A stretch of 64,000 nucleotides of DNA. It comes from Neospora caninum Liverpool (lineage: Eukaryota > Apicomplexa > Conoidasida > Eucoccidiorida > Sarcocystidae). Within the stretch, counting starts at the first letter, position 1. The number at the start of each line of letters is the position of its first letter. This document shows, in pieces, positions 62,401 through 64,000 of the stretch. The position numbers and the translations under genes were made by a program. Location of the stretch: assembly GCF_000208865.1 (NCBI RefSeq), contig NC_018396.1:1116001-1180000 (forward strand), in the 5' to 3' direction. The notes beneath the pieces are model-generated. The model searched no databases. It was given only the letters and a program-made list of their open reading frames with translations, and was not told the DNA's origin.

Positions 62401-64000
62401 CTCTCGTGGCGTCCGTGGACAGTCGCCAGGTGATGCTTCGCCTGGGCAAAATGTCGGGCCTCGACGACGCCCAAGACAAACGGGGCCCTCGGAGGCTGCT
62501 GGCGACGAAGGGGCGAGACCGGGACGAGGCAGAGCTCCACCGGCGTCCGACTTCGCCGGACTCGAGCATGGAAGAATGTCTCTTTGCCGCGTCGCGCTCG
62601 GACGGGACCGACGAGGAACTCTTCCAGCTGCGGCAGCAAACTCTCCCACAGGGCGACTTCTGGCTGGGTGGCACGCCGCGCGCGGCTGGGTCGTCTGCGG
62701 CAAGGCAGACGCAATGCCGAGTTCGGAGGGGCGGCGAGAAGGCGTTCGGGCGCGAGTTCGTCGAGGTTTTGGAGCGGGTCGCAGGGGGCCGCCAAGGCGG
62801 AGGACGCGAGGACATCGCAGGCAAGGAGAGACACAGAAGACGTGCGGAGCCGTCTTCCGCCTTCGACCTCAGAGCGGAGGATGAAGCGAAGACGAGAGGG
62901 GACTTCATGCCTTCCGCTCATGGAGAGGGGAAGGATGCGGCACAGGCGTCTGCCGCGAGTCCAAAACACGGACGCACCCATCCACATGCCTCCCTCGGCC
63001 TCTCGTCTTCTCTCTTCTCTGGACCTTCCCTCAAGCGTCTTTCGGCTGCTCTGGCGCCGTCGTCGGAGACTCCCTCTTCCGCGACTCCTGCATCCTCGTC
63101 TACCCTGTCGCCCTCAGCCTCTCCACCCGCGTGTCTCCCTGCTTTCTCCGCAGACGAGAAGAGACACCGCGTCATCCGCCATGGAGGCCTGACGGTTCTC
63201 AACGTTGGCATTCCCCTGTCGTACGAGGGCGAGACGCTCGTCTATCCAATCGGCTTTGTCTCCGTGCGTCGCTTTCACCTCCCGCCGTGTCTCCAAACAC
63301 CCGACCCTTGCCGAAGACGCGCAGCGAAGCGCCAGCCGGGCGCGGACTTCTGTGCATCTGCGCGACATGCAGAGAAGACTCCACGGGAAACAAGCCGCTT
63401 CGAGGCGCGTCCACTCCCGACCAGAGCCTCCTACGTTTGCGCCATCTCCCTGAGAGACGGCCGACCTTTCTTCACCATTGATATCTTGGCTTCCTCGCTC
63501 GGTCACAGAGCGCCGGTGTGTGCGTGCCTCTTCTCCTGGCTGCGGGCCCCGTCGAGCGCGTCTGTCGCCGCCTTGGGCTCGGCGCCTCCACAGCCTGCAA
63601 GGCGACAAGAGAGGGACATGACGGGTGATGCGGAGGAGGCGAAGAAAGACGAGAACGAACGCACGCCAGGGTGTCGACGCCCCGGCGACGAGGCGCACAG
63701 CCCAGAAAAACTCCTCACGCACGTGGGGGCCGCCGCTGGTGGCGCCTCGGCCGTTCGAAAAGGGAATCAGTAAGGCGAAAACGAAAGACACACTGATGGA
63801 CGATGAAAGACGATTGCAGGAATGGGCTCTCCATGTCGTGGAGGGTCAAGAAAAAGGAGACGCAAATACGTTCTCAGTGTCTTTGTGTCCCGCAGATCAG
63901 CGGCTTCTCGAGCTTTCGGAAGCATCTTCTGTGCGCCCCACGTGTTGCCGCTCACGGCAGCTGTGGTGTTAGAAGGCCCTCTCTGTGCGTATCTTTGCGC
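38750..64000 (+). CDS. giant MLL/KMT2-like chromatin regulator (PHD-PHD-PHD-bromo-ePHD-FYRN-FYRC), 3' end outside window
   Basis: Predicted nuclear histone H3K4 methyltransferase of the MLL/trithorax class. Nine exons join in matching phases: 38750-44249, 44664-45152, 45766-46945, 47610-49349, 49838-53304, 53768-56079, 56482-59463, 59922-63769 and 63896->64000, about 7,207 codons so far. An in-frame TGA at 38657 makes the ATG at 38750 the first start. Approximate residues: Pro-rich 1-60; RS/RD-rich 200-960; acidic/basic 1150-1800; Tudor-like barrel 1997-2050; PHD1 2246-2710 (with a large insert); PHD2 2710-2775; MLL-type PHD3 2775-2976; bromodomain 2985-3076; another PHD 3701-3755; Gln/Ser/Pro-rich to 5550; CxxC pairs 5565-5820; ePHD 6236-6450; FYRN 6973-7013; FYRC from 7059. 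A SET domain should follow beyond 64000; without it the enzyme function is inference. Gene models that split it are possible. Confidence 0.85.
39370..41620 (+). other. RS/RD-rich N-terminal region of the MLL-like protein
   Basis: About 750 residues dominated by Arg, Ser, Asp, Glu and Gly, with many SPRR, RRSRS, SRRD and DRRD segments. This resembles the RS domains of splicing factors and nuclear-speckle proteins. It is not a feature of animal MLL N-termini, which carry AT hooks and a CXXC domain. Confidence 0.8.
44447..44481. repeat. AT microsatellite in MLL-like intron 1
   Basis: Uninterrupted TA run of about 17 copies after a short (CA)n, inside the intron 44250-44663. Confidence 0.88.
45766..45925 (+). 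other. Tudor/chromo-barrel-like segment of the MLL-like protein
   Basis: The peptide FSYVGCRVRVVRSWRDEKQ followed by WEWGEGVIKFFLPKFRMFFI has the pattern of a Tudor-like barrel: G-x-R-V-x-V, a W, G-x-V, then an aromatic strand. The assignment rests on pattern only. Confidence 0.4.
47390..47452. repeat. AT tract followed by a 10-base tandem repeat in MLL-like intron 3
   Basis: (AT)n followed by four copies of tatataggta, ending in atataggggc. In the intron 46946-47609. A second short (AT)n lies at 47521-47537. Confidence 0.85.
48557..50160 (+). other. MLL-type PHD2-PHD3-bromodomain module
   Basis: Spans the intron 49350-49837. WVCADC closes PHD1; CRFC, CHTC, HGVC and CDAC form PHD2. PHD3 has CRSCG, then FQMCSTC, GQFCPVC, EWVLCDGCRLWVHAKC and YRCPVC. 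Human MLL1 PHD3 has CKSCG, LCHDC, GNFCPLC, QCGKCDRWVHSKC and TCVNC in the same order, and is likewise followed directly by a bromodomain. The bromodomain includes VVTRPMDLTTMRQKL and IFHNARMVNMPNTRTY; the acetyl-lysine Asn is kept but its Tyr partner is Val (VN, not YN). About 110 extra residues are inserted in PHD3. Confidence 0.9.
52024..52490 (+). other. additional PHD finger plus incomplete PHD-like ligands
   Basis: CALC, HCPSC, ESFHAQC and ECPRC give a complete C4HC3 PHD finger. It is followed directly by CVVC, RCGSC and AHADC, which look like the first six ligands of another PHD, with no clear final CxxC pair. Confidence 0.7.
52860..52950 (+). repeat. 27-base in-frame tandem repeat
   Basis: Three copies of a 27-base unit coding GAGVAQPLD (the last copy ends PQA) in the linker after the PHD cluster of the MLL-like protein. 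Confidence 0.9.
60953..61620 (+). other. extended PHD (ePHD) of MLL type
   Basis: First half: CQLCGETGD, RGRLLPF, LHSECIAWS. Second half after about 150 residues: CVWCMQLGASVYC, CSVKLHLACAFA. MLL and related proteins read CxxCxxxGD...GRLL...H.NCA.WS then CxxCxxxGAxVxC...FHxxCA. The separation between halves is much longer than the usual short linker. Confidence 0.88.
63150..64000 (+). other. FYRN and FYRC motifs
   Basis: FYRN: GGLTVLNVGIPLSYEGETLV followed by YPIGFVSVRRFHLP, matching the (I/V)YPVGY.S.R pattern. FYRC: SYVCAISLRDGRPFFTIDI, matching YTC.I....PVF.V. In MLL and in TBRG1 these two motifs form one fold. FYRC appears to continue across the intron 63770-63895 into the last exon, in matching phase. 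Confidence 0.88.

Overview
The window looks like nuclear DNA of a tissue-cyst coccidian, most likely Toxoplasma gondii or a close relative. The evidence is an SRS-like GPI-anchored surface antigen gene, intron-rich genes with CT-rich introns, many short (AT)n tracts, long Ser/Ala/Arg-rich disordered protein segments, and long untranslated spacers. Species and chromosome are inferred, not shown. No tRNA, rRNA, CRISPR array or complete mobile element was seen.

Layout. 1-2338 (-): 5' part of gamma-tubulin, four exons, running off the left edge, with a GA/CT minisatellite in its third intron. 5504-6145 (-): SRS-like surface protein. 9039-16067 (+): nine-exon TBC-domain Rab GTPase-activating protein with both catalytic fingers. 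19871(or earlier)-25061 (+): JMJD7-like JmjC/cupin_8 oxygenase, nine supported exons, 5' end unresolved. 26122-28977 (-): intronless GRP170/HYOU1-type ER chaperone, convergent with the oxygenase gene. 34069-34467 (+): intronless protein phosphatase 1 inhibitor-3 (PPP1R11/YPI1). 38750->64000 (+): a giant gene whose nine in-window exons join in matching intron phases to more than 7,200 codons. It carries an RS-rich N-terminus, a Tudor-like segment, MLL-type PHD1-PHD2-PHD3-bromodomain, further PHD fingers, an extended PHD, and FYRN plus FYRC. This is the architecture of animal MLL/KMT2 H3K4 methyltransferases; a SET domain is expected just beyond the right edge.

The genes are independent eukaryotic transcription units, not an operon. 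They cover microtubule nucleation, host-facing surface, vesicle traffic, protein hydroxylation, ER folding, PP1 control and chromatin. The three spacers near 16-20 kb, 29-34 kb and 34.5-38.7 kb hold only weak ORFs. The main point of interest is the MLL-like gene: its size, its module order, and the likelihood that gene finders split it.
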